From Colwellia marinimaniae (GTDB lineage Bacteria; Pseudomonadota; Gammaproteobacteria; Enterobacterales; Alteromonadaceae), in the NCBI RefSeq assembly GCF_002207865.1, contig NZ_BDQM01000018.1:1-64000 (forward strand): DNA of 64,000 nt. Direction: 5' to 3'. Positions 9,066-19,385 of this stretch are shown piece after piece. Position 1 is the first letter of the stretch; the number at the start of each line of letters is the position of its first letter. The position numbers and the translations under genes are program-made. The notes under the pieces were generated by a model. It worked only from the letters and a program-made list of their open reading frames with translations, was not told the origin of the DNA and searched no databases.

Positions 9066-10637
9066 ATGTTAGACGCAAATCTACAAGCACAATTAAAAAG
9101 TTATTTAGACAATTTAAAAACACCAGTCGAGCTAGTCACCTTTACTGATGAAAGTCCTAAGGCAAAAGAACTTAGCCAATTAGTAAATCAAATTGCTGAG
9201 TTATCACCGTTAGTTACCGCCATTGATGGCAATAATACTGCCCAAGCGAGCAAGGAAAGAATCCCTTCTATGTTAGTGCGTAGTGTTGCTAGCAAGAGTG
9301 AAATACGTTTTGCTGGCTTACCTATGGGCCATGAATTTACCTCACTGGTGATGGCGTTATTACACAGTGGCTCACATCCGTTAAAACTTGATGCGGAGCA
9401 AATAGAACAAGTGCGTAACCTTGAAGGTGAGTTCGAATTTGAAACTTATATCTCATTAAGCTGTCAAAACTGTCCCGATGTAGTGCAAGCCTTAAATATG
9501 ATGGCGGCGATAAATCCGCAAATAAAACATACCATGATTGATGGTGCGCTATTTCAAACCGAAGTATTTGATCGCGATATCATGGCGGTACCCAGTGTTT
9601 ATTTAAATGGCGAGTCATTTAGCCAAGGACGAATATCATTAACGGATATTTTAAACAAGGTCGATAAAAATTCTGCTGCTCGTCAAGCCAAAGCGCTGGA
9701 GAATAAAGCAGTCTATGACTTTTTAGTGGTGGGTGGTGGGCCAGCAGGTGCGGCAGCGGCAATTTATGCGGCACGAAAAGGCATTAATACTGGCTTGGTC
9801 GCTGACCAGTTTGGTGGGCAAGTTAGCGATACCCTAGCGATTGAAAACTTTATTTCGGTAAAAGCCACCCAAGGACCAAAACTGGTTGCCAGTTTAGAAG
9901 AACATGTTCGAGATTATGATGTTGATATCATGAGTGGGAATAAAGCCAGCCAAGTGAAGCGTAATGAAGAGACCGGTTTAATTGACGTTAGCTTAGCAAA
10001 TGGCGCGGTATTGAGTAGTAAAACGGTAGTCTTAGCGACGGGAGCGCGCTGGCGTGAAATGGATGTGCCGGGTGAACATGAATATCGTGGTAAAGGTGTG
10101 GCCTATTGTCCGCATTGTGACGGGCCATTATTTAAAGGCAAGCGAGTAGCGGTTATTGGCGGCGGTAATTCAGGCATTGAAGCGGCCATTGATTTAGCCG
10201 GTCTTGTTGAACATGTGACGGTATTAGAATTTGCTGACCGCTTACGCGCTGATGACGTATTAGTGAGAAAAGCGAACTCATTAAGCAATATAACGATTAT
10301 TACTCATGCGCAAACGACTGAAGTGTTAGGTGATGGTAAGCGAGTCACTAGCTTGAGTTACACTGATCGCAGCACGGGTGAAAATCATGAGCTAGCATTA
10401 GCCGGTATTTTTGTACAAATAGGCTTGATGCCGAACAGTGAGTTTTTACAAGGTGATATAGAGCTAACTAATCGCGGTGAAATTATCGTCGGCAGTCGTG
10501 GTGAAACGTCAATAGCGGGTGTCTTTGCCGCTGGGGATGTTACCGATAGCCCATATAAGCAAATTATTATCGCTATGGGCAGTGGCGCCACTGCCGCCCT
10601 AGGAGCTTTTGATTATCTTATTCGCCAAGATGTTTAA
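9066..10637 (+). CDS. ahpF: Alkyl hydroperoxide reductase subunit F
   Basis: This 523-aa NADH-dependent flavoprotein disulfide reductase recycles AhpC. The N-terminal double thioredoxin-like domain carries the redox pair C133/C136 (LSCQNCPD). The C-terminal thioredoxin-reductase-like part has the FAD motif GGGPAGAAA (about 223-231), the redox pair C348/C351 (YCPHCDG), the NAD motif [10 protein letters not shown] (about 365) and the terminal FAD motif FAAGDVTD. Length and all redox centres match E. coli AhpF (521 aa). The ribosome site is AGAGGT. It is probably co-transcribed with ahpC under OxyR control. Confidence 0.97.
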   Translation: MLDANLQAQLKSYLDNLKTPVELVTFTDESPKAKELSQLVNQIAELSPLVTAIDGNNTAQASKERIPSMLVRSVASKSEIRFAGLPMGHEFTSLVMALLHSGSHPLKLDAEQIEQVRNLEGEFEFETYISLSCQNCPDVVQALNMMAAINPQIKHTMIDGALFQTEVFDRDIMAVPSVYLNGESFSQGRISLTDILNKVDKNSAARQAKALENKAVYDFLVVGGGPAGAAAAIYAARKGINTGLVADQFGGQVSDTLAIENFISVKATQGPKLVASLEEHVRDYDVDIMSGNKASQVKRNEETGLIDVSLANGAVLSSKTVVLATGARWREMDVPGEHEYRGKGVAYCPHCDGPLFKGKRVAVIGGGNSGIEAAIDLAGLVEHVTVLEFADRLRADDVLVRKANSLSNITIITHAQTTEVLGDGKRVTSLSYTDRSTGENHELALAGIFVQIGLMPNSEFLQGDIELTNRGEIIVGSRGETSIAGVFAAGDVTDSPYKQIIIAMGSGATAALGAFDYLIRQDV

Positions 10638-10707
10638 TAAGGAATAGCTAGAGTGTGGAAATATTAGTTAGATAGCGTTAATTAGCAATTGTTTTTTTAA
10701 AGAAAGA

Positions 10708-10738
10708 ACGCCGTTTAAAAATTACTTTTAAGCGGCGT
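10708..10738. terminator. Bidirectional terminator between ahpF and the hybrid kinase gene
   Basis: Arms of 13 bases, ACGCCGTTTAAAA and TTTTAAGCGGCGT, surround a five-base loop. The arms pair with one G-T wobble. T-rich sequence lies on both sides, and better on the minus strand. The position between two convergent genes fits a shared terminator. Confidence 0.75.
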
Positions 10739-10755
10739 CTTTAGTTATAAATTAC

Positions 10756-13614
10756 TTATTTGAAGTTATTGTATTTGCTGATGACGACTTTACTTACTTC
10801 AAGCAAGTAGGCGGTTAATTGTTCAATGTTAATGGGTTTGGCTAGGTGTTTAGTAAAACCTACTGACAGAGCTTTTTCTTTACTACGGCTATCAACATCA
10901 GCCGTTAAAGCAAAAATAGGTAAATCAGCATATTCAGGCATAGCTCTTATTTTTTTTGTTGCTTGATAGCCATCTAAAACTGGCATCTGACAATCCATTA
11001 AAATAACATCCACCGACTCACGCTGTAAGTAATCGATAGCCAATTGGCCATTTTCGACCATCACAGCATCAATCCCTAGCTTAGTCAGTATGGTCTTGAT
11101 GAGTTTTTGGTTGATACGATTATCTTCAGCAACCAATACTTTTAAGACCGAGATTTCATCAGGGTAGCTAGCAGGCTGAGTTGTTAGTCCTACATTACCT
11201 TGTCGACTTTCTTCATTTTGTCTGACTAACGGTTGCCATGAATGATGGCTGAACACTGTTGCTTTAGGCTTGGTGCTCGTCAGAGGCAGCCAGCAAGTAA
11301 AAATAAAGCTAGTACCAGTTCCTACTTTACTTGCTACCGATAGATCTCCTGCCATTAATTGGCTCAGTTTCTTAGCAATAGTTAAAGCTAAACCTGTGCC
11401 AGCAAAGCCACGAGATGTGGCATCGTCCGCTTGGGTGAAGGGTTTAAATAATTGTTCAATACCTTCTGCCGTAATGCCAATACCTGTGTCTTTTACTTTT
11501 ATCGACAGATGCGCTTTATTATCGGTAACTGCAAGTAACTCAGCGCTCATGGATACATCACCACTGTGGGTGAATTTCATCGCGTTACCACATAGATTTA
11601 TTAAAATTTGTTCTATGCGTGTTTGATCGCCTAAAAATGTCATGTCTGCAGGGATATTATCTATTAAGTGCCAACGGAGTTTTTTAGTGCTGGCTTCACC
11701 CTCAAATAAGCTGTAAATCCGAGTTAAAACTAAATGCATATCAAACGCTGCATCGGTGAGATATAACTTTTCTGACTCAATTTTTGAGATATCAATAATG
11801 TTATTTACTATGTGCAGAAGTAAGTCTGATGCAACATCTATATGTTGCAGGTAGGACTTTATTTCCTCCATGTTGCTAGATGCTCTGGCAAGTTGCGCGA
11901 AGCCAATCACTGAGTTCATTGGTGTTATTATTTTATGACTCATATTGGCGATGAATTGACTTTTTTCCTTATTGGCATAATTGGCCGCTTGCATCGCCTT
12001 TTGTAAAGATTCTGTCCTTTGCTCAACTTGATGATTAAGTTGTAATTGCCTGTTATGCATTAATAACAGCGAGGTAACTATTGTGGTGGCAATGACGAGC
12101 AGTAGTAAGTAAAACTGCAGGAATTCTTGCTGTTGCTGTTGGTTTAAATAACTTTTTTTAGCAAATAAATGGATATACCAGGTCTGTCCGGCAACATCGA
12201 AGGAATAGCTAAAATACTGGTTAATATCCGTCGACTTAATTTGACTGTCAGTGGCATTGGAGAGAAACCATTTGTTTTTGTTTTGTTCATACAGTTGGTA
12301 ATGAAAGAGTTTTTGTTGTGAAGCACTAATCGCATTAGCAATAATTTTTTCTGCTAAAAAAACCCCAGTGGCAAAACCAATTAATTTTTTATCGGCGGTG
12401 TTTTTTGTTGGCATAGTTTGCGCAAAGACTGGAAAAAACAACAAAAATGCGGGTTCTTTATTAAAAGATTGCACCAGTTGAATTATCGGGGTGGCTTGCG
12501 GTTGATAATTTACCATGGTGCTATCTAGAGTCTTTTTTCGTGATGGATTGGAATAGACATTAAAGCCGATTGCTTTACGGTTACTCTGCTCAGGACTGAT
12601 AAATTTCACGTAAACAATATCGTCATTAATGGCTAGCGGCTTGCCTCGAATAGTGGTTTTTTTATCGTATATTTGTGTTAATTTTTTTTCATGTTGAAGT
12701 TTGTCATTTTGTTTAATTAGCGGGTTCCATGACATGGCTTTAAGTGTGTTAGAGCTGCGAGTGAGGTTATAAACAAAGGCATGGAACTGTGCACGGCTGA
12801 CATCAGGATTTTGTTGAAGAAACTCCGCTAATAAACTTAATTGCTCAATACTACTGCTTATTTGTCGGTAAATACCGTTTTCTATTACTTTCACTTCCTT
12901 GGTGATTAACTCATTGGCATGGATATTTGAGCTAGTAATAAAAAACTTGGTCAGTAAAATGATAATAATGAATAAAGCACTGACTGAATAGAGAATAATC
13001 CACCTAGCTTTACGTTGCTCGGTTTTTACCTGACGAAAGTTAAGTAAACTCAGAATAAAAGGCAGGGCAAGTAATACGCCTAATGAGTCAGCAAACCACC
13101 AAAAAATAAACTTTAACTGCAAGTCTGCCACAGCATAATGAGGACTGAATAGAGCAAGCGCACTAACGCCGATACTGGCAGAGATGAGGTTAACAAAAAT
13201 ACCGACAATAAAGATAAAATAAAGTGTTTTTTTGTTGTGCCATTGACGGAGTGGATTATCAAGCCAGTATCTAAGTAAGGCACTGCCCACCATAGCTTGC
13301 AGACCCGCACCACTCGCTATCATCACATTTTGTAGCGAGGTGACTGAAAGTAAAGTTGCGGCGTCAAAATTAGGGTTTACTGAAAAATTGAAAATATAGG
13401 ATGCCAGGAATACGGCAGGAAAAAAGCGCCACCACCATAGATAGCAGCCAACCAAAGCGATACCTGCAGGCAACCAGATAGGAATAATTTGGCTTTGCCA
13501 GGAAATGGACGATAAAAAGTAACTGGAAATCACAGAGCTAACAAAAAGAGTAAGGTATAGTGGCCACGTTTTAGCTAATGAATACTCGTCTTTTAATAAG
13601 CAGGCGTTGTCCAC
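10756..13614 (-). CDS. Hybrid sensor kinase: MASE1-CHASE-HisKA-HATPase-REC
   Basis: This 952-aa inner-membrane protein starts with an eight-helix MASE1-type sensor (about 10-225). A CHASE-like periplasmic region (about 235-490), one TM helix (about 495-515), HisKA, HATPase and a C-terminal receiver (about 825-945, Asp in ILMDCQMP) follow. The His box reads SHKIITPMN, where the usual residue after His is Glu. The G2 box reads GTGLALTI instead of GTGLGL. Kinase or phosphatase activity may therefore be altered. No partner regulator is adjacent. The start is GTG with an AAAGGAT ribosome site five bases upstream. The receiver suggests a phosphorelay through an unlinked Hpt protein. Confidence 0.88.
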   Translation of the reverse strand: MDNACLLKDEYSLAKTWPLYLTLFVSSVISSYFLSSISWQSQIIPIWLPAGIALVGCYLWWWRFFPAVFLASYIFNFSVNPNFDAATLLSVTSLQNVMIASGAGLQAMVGSALLRYWLDNPLRQWHNKKTLYFIFIVGIFVNLISASIGVSALALFSPHYAVADLQLKFIFWWFADSLGVLLALPFILSLLNFRQVKTEQRKARWIILYSVSALFIIIILLTKFFITSSNIHANELITKEVKVIENGIYRQISSSIEQLSLLAEFLQQNPDVSRAQFHAFVYNLTRSSNTLKAMSWNPLIKQNDKLQHEKKLTQIYDKKTTIRGKPLAINDDIVYVKFISPEQSNRKAIGFNVYSNPSRKKTLDSTMVNYQPQATPIIQLVQSFNKEPAFLLFFPVFAQTMPTKNTADKKLIGFATGVFLAEKIIANAISASQQKLFHYQLYEQNKNKWFLSNATDSQIKSTDINQYFSYSFDVAGQTWYIHLFAKKSYLNQQQQQEFLQFYLLLLVIATTIVTSLLLMHNRQLQLNHQVEQRTESLQKAMQAANYANKEKSQFIANMSHKIITPMNSVIGFAQLARASSNMEEIKSYLQHIDVASDLLLHIVNNIIDISKIESEKLYLTDAAFDMHLVLTRIYSLFEGEASTKKLRWHLIDNIPADMTFLGDQTRIEQILINLCGNAMKFTHSGDVSMSAELLAVTDNKAHLSIKVKDTGIGITAEGIEQLFKPFTQADDATSRGFAGTGLALTIAKKLSQLMAGDLSVASKVGTGTSFIFTCWLPLTSTKPKATVFSHHSWQPLVRQNEESRQGNVGLTTQPASYPDEISVLKVLVAEDNRINQKLIKTILTKLGIDAVMVENGQLAIDYLQRESVDVILMDCQMPVLDGYQATKKIRAMPEYADLPIFALTADVDSRSKEKALSVGFTKHLAKPINIEQLTAYLLEVSKVVISKYNNFK

Positions 13615-13887
13615 AGTAATCCTTTGTTTTTTATAACGTAGATTTTTAATTAACTATAAAGCAAAAGTAAGCATTTACAACAATAGGCAAAGCTTTTGTT
13701 ATGTTTTGAACCTAGTACTTATGGTGGTCTTTTTTGGTGTTTTGTAAGCACAGGGATTTTTATTTAAGTATCAACAGTCATCCATCCAGGCTTATTTAAA
13801 CTGATTTTAGCGTAACTAAGGCGACAAAAATAAGTGGTGTGTAAATTGCTTGCAATATAAGTGTCAATATATTGTGGAATTTATCAA

Positions 13888-14613
13888 ATGATCAATAGTC
13901 TAGGCCTGTATAGCTCCGTATTTAATAACAATTTAACTGTCGCTCAACAAAATACTTCTGAGATAGAAGCGATAATTGAAAATCATACTGAAAACAGTGT
14001 TAAAAGTGAAGGTTCTGCGGGCATAGCGACTAATAATTTATTTTTATCAAGCAGGGCTCAAAAGATAAATGCCATTAGTAGCGAGTTTTTTAGCGGTGCC
14101 CAGCTGACATTAGATGATGTTGGCAAGTTAAAAGAAAAACTTTACCAATTTGGACTGATTTCAAAAGGTGATTATGCGGCTTTAACTAGTGACACTGTCA
14201 ATGAACAAAATAGTGCCGTTAGCGAGAAAATGTCCACCACCACTTTAACTAGTTATATCGGCGACTTTATTGAACGTTTGAATAAAGAGGATGTTGATGA
14301 AGAAACTCAAGGTGATGATGTAGTCACTGAAAGTGAAACCATAGTTGCGTTAACTGCGGCATTAAATATCGCTAAGGACATCCTAGCTAATGTTGAAGAG
14401 CAGAAGCATAAGGCTGATTTTAAGTCATCTCTGCAAGGTGTGTTAGCTTTACTTAAATATACTATCAATGATCAATCATTTGCAGGTTTACCCTTGGATG
14501 ATCAAATAGGGTTGTCTAAGGTACATCAAGCGCTGGAAATTGTGGACCACCTATCGCCACAACGACTGAATAACGACAAAGTTAATCAGTATATTGAGTT
14601 ATCTTTTCGCTAG
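13888..14613 (+). CDS. Hypothetical protein
   Basis: About 241 aa with no motif I recognise. It has no signal peptide or TM segment. It is acidic and rich in Ser, Asn and Glu, with predicted helical stretches around 75-100 and 150-235 and a probable disordered segment near residue 35. The ATG at 13888 is preferred to the upstream GTG at 13861, but neither has a strong ribosome site. The gene stands alone between the hybrid kinase promoter region and ydbH. A coding role is supported mainly by the long clean frame and codon use like its neighbours. Confidence 0.6.
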   Translation: MINSLGLYSSVFNNNLTVAQQNTSEIEAIIENHTENSVKSEGSAGIATNNLFLSSRAQKINAISSEFFSGAQLTLDDVGKLKEKLYQFGLISKGDYAALTSDTVNEQNSAVSEKMSTTTLTSYIGDFIERLNKEDVDEETQGDDVVTESETIVALTAALNIAKDILANVEEQKHKADFKSSLQGVLALLKYTINDQSFAGLPLDDQIGLSKVHQALEIVDHLSPQRLNNDKVNQYIELSFR

Positions 14614-14749
14614 TCGATTGAGCTTACTCTTTTGTTTAGCATGCTAACCTAGTAATAATGACTTGCTGATATACTCGATAGAAAAGATACTAGGGTCATG
14701 TAATAGCTGTGTATCTATCATATTCATATTTGATGGTAAGGGATTATAA

Positions 14750-17374
14750 TTGCGTTTGTTTAAAGTTACCTTGGCGATATGCTTAGTCATTGTTATTACC
14801 CTTAGTACGGTATTTTATAGCCGTAGTTCAGTGGTTACTTCAATGGTAAATAATTATCTAACACCGCATAATAGTGCAATAACGTGTCTAGATTTTAATA
14901 TAAATGCCAATTTTGATCTGTTGATTAGCCGCTTATGTATTGACACTCCCTATGCTGAGCTAGAGTTAATTAATACCAGAATAGAGTGGCAGTTTGAACC
15001 GAGCTACTTAACAGCGGCTAAAATAGCGGATGCTATTTCAGCGATACACATTGCCTCAGCTAATGTGCGTGCTAAGGCTGATATTTTTTTACCAGCCCGT
15101 TCAGCTGCGCAAAAATCTAACGAGTTTCCTGCTCAACTTAGCCAGTTACTCAATGATATCGTCGAGTTTACTGTGCCAGTCGAACTTGATATCCAAGCAT
15201 TTAGTTATCAAGTCTTCACTAATCAATACAATCAACAGCAATCTATTTATCAAGGGCAATTATCAGCGACAGCAGAGCAGTTGCATTTTTCCCTAGCTAA
15301 CGCTAAAAAAGAGTCTGTTCTTGTCCTTGAACTCGTGCGAAAGCAGCAAGGATTTAGCGCTAACATAAACACTGATTTAGCCAGCTTGAGAACTTTTTTG
15401 ACTCTGCATCAATCGGCTTTACCGCCAGCATTAGTCGCACCATTAGTGACGGCAGACAATGAATCTTGGTCCGTTAAGGGGGCGTTTAACAGCCAAATTG
15501 ACTGGCATCAGCAAGTCTTGACTATGGCAAATACACTCAGTCATTTTTCTTTTCGAGCAGAGCAAGGCTTTGCCCAATCAGGGCCTATTGAGATCGAAGC
15601 AACATTGGCTTGGCAATCAGTATTCACGGCTGGCAATTTAACTTTGGATTTTACTCATGATAAGAATCAAGCAAATTATCAGCACAATAAAATACAGCTA
15701 ATTATTGAACAACCACAGCTGCTTAAGACACTCTCTGCCCAAGGAATTTCTCCGCAAGTACTCAATTTCCTTAACGATAATGTTATTAACGAGGTAAGTG
15801 TGAGCCCAAGGGGCTCGGTAAAGATAGATTTCACCAAGCAGCGTATTATAAGCGATGGCTTTAATATCAGCACTAGCAATATCAATGCACCACTAACACT
15901 ATCACTCAATAATTTAGCACTCAGTTATCATGATAAGCCAGCAATAACGGTTAACTTACAAAAAGCGCAATTTTCACTGACAGGACAAGTAAATGTTGGC
16001 CAATTAGCGCCTTTTAGTAAGCAGCCGGTAAAACTAAATATTATCGGTGCACTGGTACAGCATAATGACTTTTGGCAAGTAACGCTTGGTGAAGACACGG
16101 CCATTGAAATAACTCAGCTAAGCCTGCCATCAAGTATGGGTCAGCAAGAAAAAATAAAAAATAAAGCAATAGTGACCTCGCTTATTAGCCACTGGCAAGG
16201 CAGTGTCGCTATTGCCAAGCATGACCGGAAAAGTCAGCTAAATAATAGTGCGGGGGTGACTTTTGAGTTGGAAATTAACCACCAGATAAGCCAGCTACAT
16301 CTTGCTAATATCATCCATATTAACAGGCTTGAGTTAAATACTAAGGTCAGTGGTAGTGTTGATAATATAGTCATACATGCCGAAGTGATTGCCGACAACT
16401 TAGCCATTGCTAGGGTAAAATTAACCGGTGATATACGTCAACCCAGCATAGAGATCTTCGCCAAAGAGCTACTAATTACCGACTTATTCGCCTTAAAAAT
16501 AAAGCTGCCCATTGAGATGGAACTTATTGATGGCACACTCAGTTACCACTTATCAGGGCAAATTAAAAATAATGAAAATTTCATGGCTAATCAGATGTTA
16601 TTGGCTTTGTCGGTAAAGGATGTTAGCGGTGAAATAGATGGCACTTGGCTGCAAGAACTTAACTGGCAACAGCAATTTATGCTACAACATGGTCAGCTAA
16701 CATCCATAGCTACAGATGTTAAAGGTAAGGCTAATGCGGTCAATAATCTGACCATTGCCAAGATCGAAACCGCCACGGTAATTAGTCAATTTTCGACGCA
16801 AATCGCTATTGATTTTGTCCAAGGTGAGCTAAGCCTGGTTGCTAGAAATAGCCAAGGTAATTTGTTTGGCGGGTCTTTTGCTATTGCTCACGCACAATGG
16901 CCTTTTAGTAAAACGTTGGCCGTAGAGCTTAAATTAACTAAAATAGACTTAGAAAAACTACTCGAGTTAGATAAAAAGCAAGGTATAGTTGTTACTGGCA
17001 AGGTTTCAGGGCAATTGCCTCTATATTATGATGGCGAACATTTTCTTATTAAAGCCGGGCATTTACACAATGTTGGTGATGGCCTTATCCAAGTTTATAA
17101 TAACTCTGCGGTCGCAGGGCTAAAAGCCAGTAGCACAGAGTTTAGTTTGGCATTTGCTGCCTTGGAAAACTTACACTATCATCATTTAACTTCTGCCGTA
17201 TCAATGACGGATGACGGTTATATGTTGCTCGTGACCGAAATCAAGGGCAGAAATCCTGATTTAGATAATGAAGTAAATTTAAATTTAAATCTTAGCTATG
17301 ACTTATTAGGTTTGTTAGAGTCATTCAATATCACCGAGTACTTTGAGAACAAATTAATCAAAGGCTTACATTAG
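14750..17374 (+). CDS. ydbH: YdbH family intermembrane lipid-transport protein (AsmA-like)
   Basis: This 874-aa protein has an N-terminal TM/signal anchor (about 5-25) followed by a long beta-rich periplasmic region, as in the AsmA-like proteins YdbH, YhdP and TamB that carry phospholipids to the outer membrane. Length is almost that of E. coli YdbH (879 aa). The identity rests mostly on the two genes after it, ynbE and ydbL, which make the conserved trio. It starts at TTG (14750) with a GTAAGGGA ribosome site, and no in-frame ATG fits better. The stop codon TAG coincides with the left end of a miniature element that separates it from ynbE. Confidence 0.87.
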   Translation: MRLFKVTLAICLVIVITLSTVFYSRSSVVTSMVNNYLTPHNSAITCLDFNINANFDLLISRLCIDTPYAELELINTRIEWQFEPSYLTAAKIADAISAIHIASANVRAKADIFLPARSAAQKSNEFPAQLSQLLNDIVEFTVPVELDIQAFSYQVFTNQYNQQQSIYQGQLSATAEQLHFSLANAKKESVLVLELVRKQQGFSANINTDLASLRTFLTLHQSALPPALVAPLVTADNESWSVKGAFNSQIDWHQQVLTMANTLSHFSFRAEQGFAQSGPIEIEATLAWQSVFTAGNLTLDFTHDKNQANYQHNKIQLIIEQPQLLKTLSAQGISPQVLNFLNDNVINEVSVSPRGSVKIDFTKQRIISDGFNISTSNINAPLTLSLNNLALSYHDKPAITVNLQKAQFSLTGQVNVGQLAPFSKQPVKLNIIGALVQHNDFWQVTLGEDTAIEITQLSLPSSMGQQEKIKNKAIVTSLISHWQGSVAIAKHDRKSQLNNSAGVTFELEINHQISQLHLANIIHINRLELNTKVSGSVDNIVIHAEVIADNLAIARVKLTGDIRQPSIEIFAKELLITDLFALKIKLPIEMELIDGTLSYHLSGQIKNNENFMANQMLLALSVKDVSGEIDGTWLQELNWQQQFMLQHGQLTSIATDVKGKANAVNNLTIAKIETATVISQFSTQIAIDFVQGELSLVARNSQGNLFGGSFAIAHAQWPFSKTLAVELKLTKIDLEKLLELDKKQGIVVTGKVSGQLPLYYDGEHFLIKAGHLHNVGDGLIQVYNNSAVAGLKASSTEFSLAFAALENLHYHHLTSAVSMTDDGYMLLVTEIKGRNPDLDNEVNLNLNLSYDLLGLLESFNITEYFENKLIKGLH

Positions 17375-17635
17375 GGGCTGTTGAACTTTCGAGATTACTT
17401 TTACAGCAACATGTTTGATATTTAGGTAAGGCAGAGTATGTAAATGTAGCTAGCTACATGAACATACGATAACGTAGTATAAATTTCAAACAAGTGCTGC
17501 CCTTTGGGTTCATTTAAAACGAACTTATTCATTGTTGCTCGCTTTTTTAATAGAATAACTATGATACCAAGCTCGCGCCGCGATTAAGCCGGTTTTAAAT
17601 TGAATAAATTTTAACCCTGAAAGGTCAACAGACCC
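17374..17635. mobile_element. 262-bp miniature inverted-repeat element between ydbH and ynbE
   Basis: The left end GGGGCTGTTGAACTTTC (17374-17390) and right end GAAAGGTCAACAGACCC (17619-17635) are inverted repeats matching at 15 of 17 positions. Inside lies a palindrome, GTATGT ... ACATAC (17436-17467), centred on ATGTAGCTAGCTACAT. No open frame of note is present. The element abuts the ydbH stop codon and separates genes that are normally close together. No convincing target duplication is visible. The likely mobiliser is an IS elsewhere in the genome with the same ends. Confidence 0.7.
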
Positions 17636-17654
17636 TCGTTATTAAGGAACATTT

Positions 17655-17837
17655 ATGGATAAAATACTGGCACCTCTGCTAGCAGTTTTTTTATTTACGG
17701 CTTGTACTCATAAAATTGAAGTGAGTGCTAAAGAGCCAATCACCATTAATTTAAATCTCAAAATTGATCATGAGATTCGGATAAAAGTCGATAAAGAACT
17801 TGATGATATTTTCAGTGACGATAGCGATATCTTTTAG
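17655..17837 (+). CDS. ynbE: YnbE family outer-membrane lipoprotein
   Basis: This 60-aa lipoprotein precursor has a signal sequence ending in the lipobox FTAC, with C17 as the lipidated residue. The short mature part is rich in alternating hydrophobic and charged residues (INLNLKIDHEIRIKVDKEL), as in E. coli YnbE (61 aa). In E. coli, YnbE is known to work with YdbH in a bridge between the two membranes. An AAGGAA ribosome site precedes the ATG, and ydbL starts eight bases after its stop. Confidence 0.9.
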   Translation: MDKILAPLLAVFLFTACTHKIEVSAKEPITINLNLKIDHEIRIKVDKELDDIFSDDSDIF

Positions 17838-17845
17838 GAGCAAGT

Positions 17846-18211
17846 ATGAACAACGTAATAAAGCATTCAATCAAGCATTCAATTAAGCTCTTCATTAGGA
17901 AAGTATGCCTAGTACTTGTTGCCTCAACCATGGCATTTTCGGCGTGGGCAATATCTATTGACCAAGCAAAACAGCAAGGCCTTGTTGGTGAACTGCCTAA
18001 TGGCTATTTAGGTGTGGTAGTTACCAGCGCTGAAGTAAGCAGCCTAGTTACTATGGTGAATAAAAAACGCAAAGATATTTACTTGAACTTAGCGCGTAAA
18101 AACAAAATTACTATGCAGCAAGTTACTAAATTAGCGGGTGAAAAATCTATCTCGAAAACCCAAGCAGGGCATTTAATTAAAAATGCTGCTGGCCAATGGG
18201 TTAAAAAATAA
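17846..18211 (+). CDS. ydbL: YdbL family periplasmic protein (DUF1318)
   Basis: This 121-aa protein has an N-terminal signal peptide (hydrophobic LVLVASTMAFSAWA, cleavage near residue 34). The DUF1318 core contains GLVGELPNGYLG and VNKKRKDIYLNLARKN. It follows ynbE by eight bases with an AGGAG ribosome site. The family is thought to assist the YdbH-YnbE complex. The signal peptide is longer than usual, and an alternative later start is possible. A terminator follows about 65 bases downstream, closing the operon. Confidence 0.92.
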   Translation: MNNVIKHSIKHSIKLFIRKVCLVLVASTMAFSAWAISIDQAKQQGLVGELPNGYLGVVVTSAEVSSLVTMVNKKRKDIYLNLARKNKITMQQVTKLAGEKSISKTQAGHLIKNAAGQWVKK

Positions 18212-18277
18212 CTTACTAGTCTTAGCTTAAGTCATAGCACAGTAACTATTTCAATAATAGCTAGTTTAATAGTCAAT

Positions 18278-18316
18278 AAAAAACCGCAGCAGTTAACTAA
18301 GTGCTGTGGTTTTTTT
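18278..18316 (+). terminator. Intrinsic terminator of the ydbH-ynbE-ydbL operon
   Basis: The stem AAAACCGCAGCA / TGCTGTGGTTTT, with one mismatch, has a ten-base loop and is followed by a run of T (18310-18316). Confidence 0.85.
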
Positions 18317-18490
18317 ATATCTTTTGAGCAGTAGGTGCTAATCAATCACCTTTGCTGTACTGATGTTTTTCATCACCGCGCCTTGAATTGCAATAGCTCA
18401 AGCACTCTGAAACATGCATCTTGAATGATAACGGGTATATAACTACTATTATTAAAGAATTAATGTGTTATCTATCATGGTGGAGCAAAG

Positions 18491-19372
18491 ATGAAAATCT
18501 TAATAACTGGCGGTACTGGCTTAATTGGTCGGCACTTTATCAAATCATTTCAGCAGCCGTATCAATTCACTGTGTTAACCCGTAATAGCGAAAAAGCTAA
18601 GCAAGGTTTACCTCAAGGGATTGAATTTATTGAGCAACTGCCCGAGCAAAATTGCTTTGAGGTGATAATCAACCTTGCCGGTGAGCCCATTATTGATAAA
18701 CGCTGGACCGTTAAGCAAAAAGAAAAGATTTGCCAAAGTCGCTGGCAAATAACCGAACAAATTATTGCCATGATTGAGCGCGCTAGAGTTAAGCCCACTT
18801 GTTTAATCAGTGGCTCAGCCATAGGTTACTATGGTGAAACTGGCAATGTTTCCACTCATGAAGATGCCCAAGTCAGCCAGGCAGATTTTGCTCATTCGTT
18901 ATGTGAAAAGTGGGAAAGTATTGCCCTAAAAGCGCGTGAACATTGTCGGGTAGTGCTGTTACGCACCGGTGTGATTTTAGCGAGTGATGGCGGCGCATTG
19001 GCGAAAATGCGTTTACCCTTTACGCTAGGATTAGGGGGTAAGCTTGGCCATGGGCAGCAGTATATGTCTTGGATTCATATCGATGATATGGTGCACATTA
19101 TTCATTTTAGCTTACAAACAACCAGTATTGAGGGCGCTATTAATTGTACCTCACCAAAGCCATTAACCAATGCTGCCTTCACTAAAGCCTTAGGTCAGCA
19201 ATTTAATCGACCGACTTGGTTTAGTGTACCGGCCTTTATGCTCAAAAGTTTAATGGGCCAAGGGGCTGAGTTATTACTGACTAGCCAAAATATTTATCCG
19301 CAAAAACTGCTCAATCATGGTTTTGATTTTAATCACAGTAACCTTGAACATGCTCTTGCGGATTTACTTTAG
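18491..19372 (+). CDS. yfcH: TIGR01777 family NAD(P)-binding epimerase-like protein YfcH
   Basis: This 293-aa extended SDR protein starts with the nucleotide-binding motif GGTGLIGRHF (about 7-16). Other family features are NLAGEPI (about 62), SAIGYYG (about 109) and a C-terminal DUF1731-like part (VPAFMLKSLMGQGAELLLTSQ). It resembles E. coli YfcH and plant chloroplast homologues linked to division, but its reaction is not established. A GGTGGAG ribosome site precedes the ATG. It is convergent with the czc operon, only 13 bases apart. Confidence 0.92.
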   Translation: MKILITGGTGLIGRHFIKSFQQPYQFTVLTRNSEKAKQGLPQGIEFIEQLPEQNCFEVIINLAGEPIIDKRWTVKQKEKICQSRWQITEQIIAMIERARVKPTCLISGSAIGYYGETGNVSTHEDAQVSQADFAHSLCEKWESIALKAREHCRVVLLRTGVILASDGGALAKMRLPFTLGLGGKLGHGQQYMSWIHIDDMVHIIHFSLQTTSIEGAINCTSPKPLTNAAFTKALGQQFNRPTWFSVPAFMLKSLMGQGAELLLTSQNIYPQKLLNHGFDFNHSNLEHALADLL

Positions 19373-19385
19373 CTTATAGAGCAAA

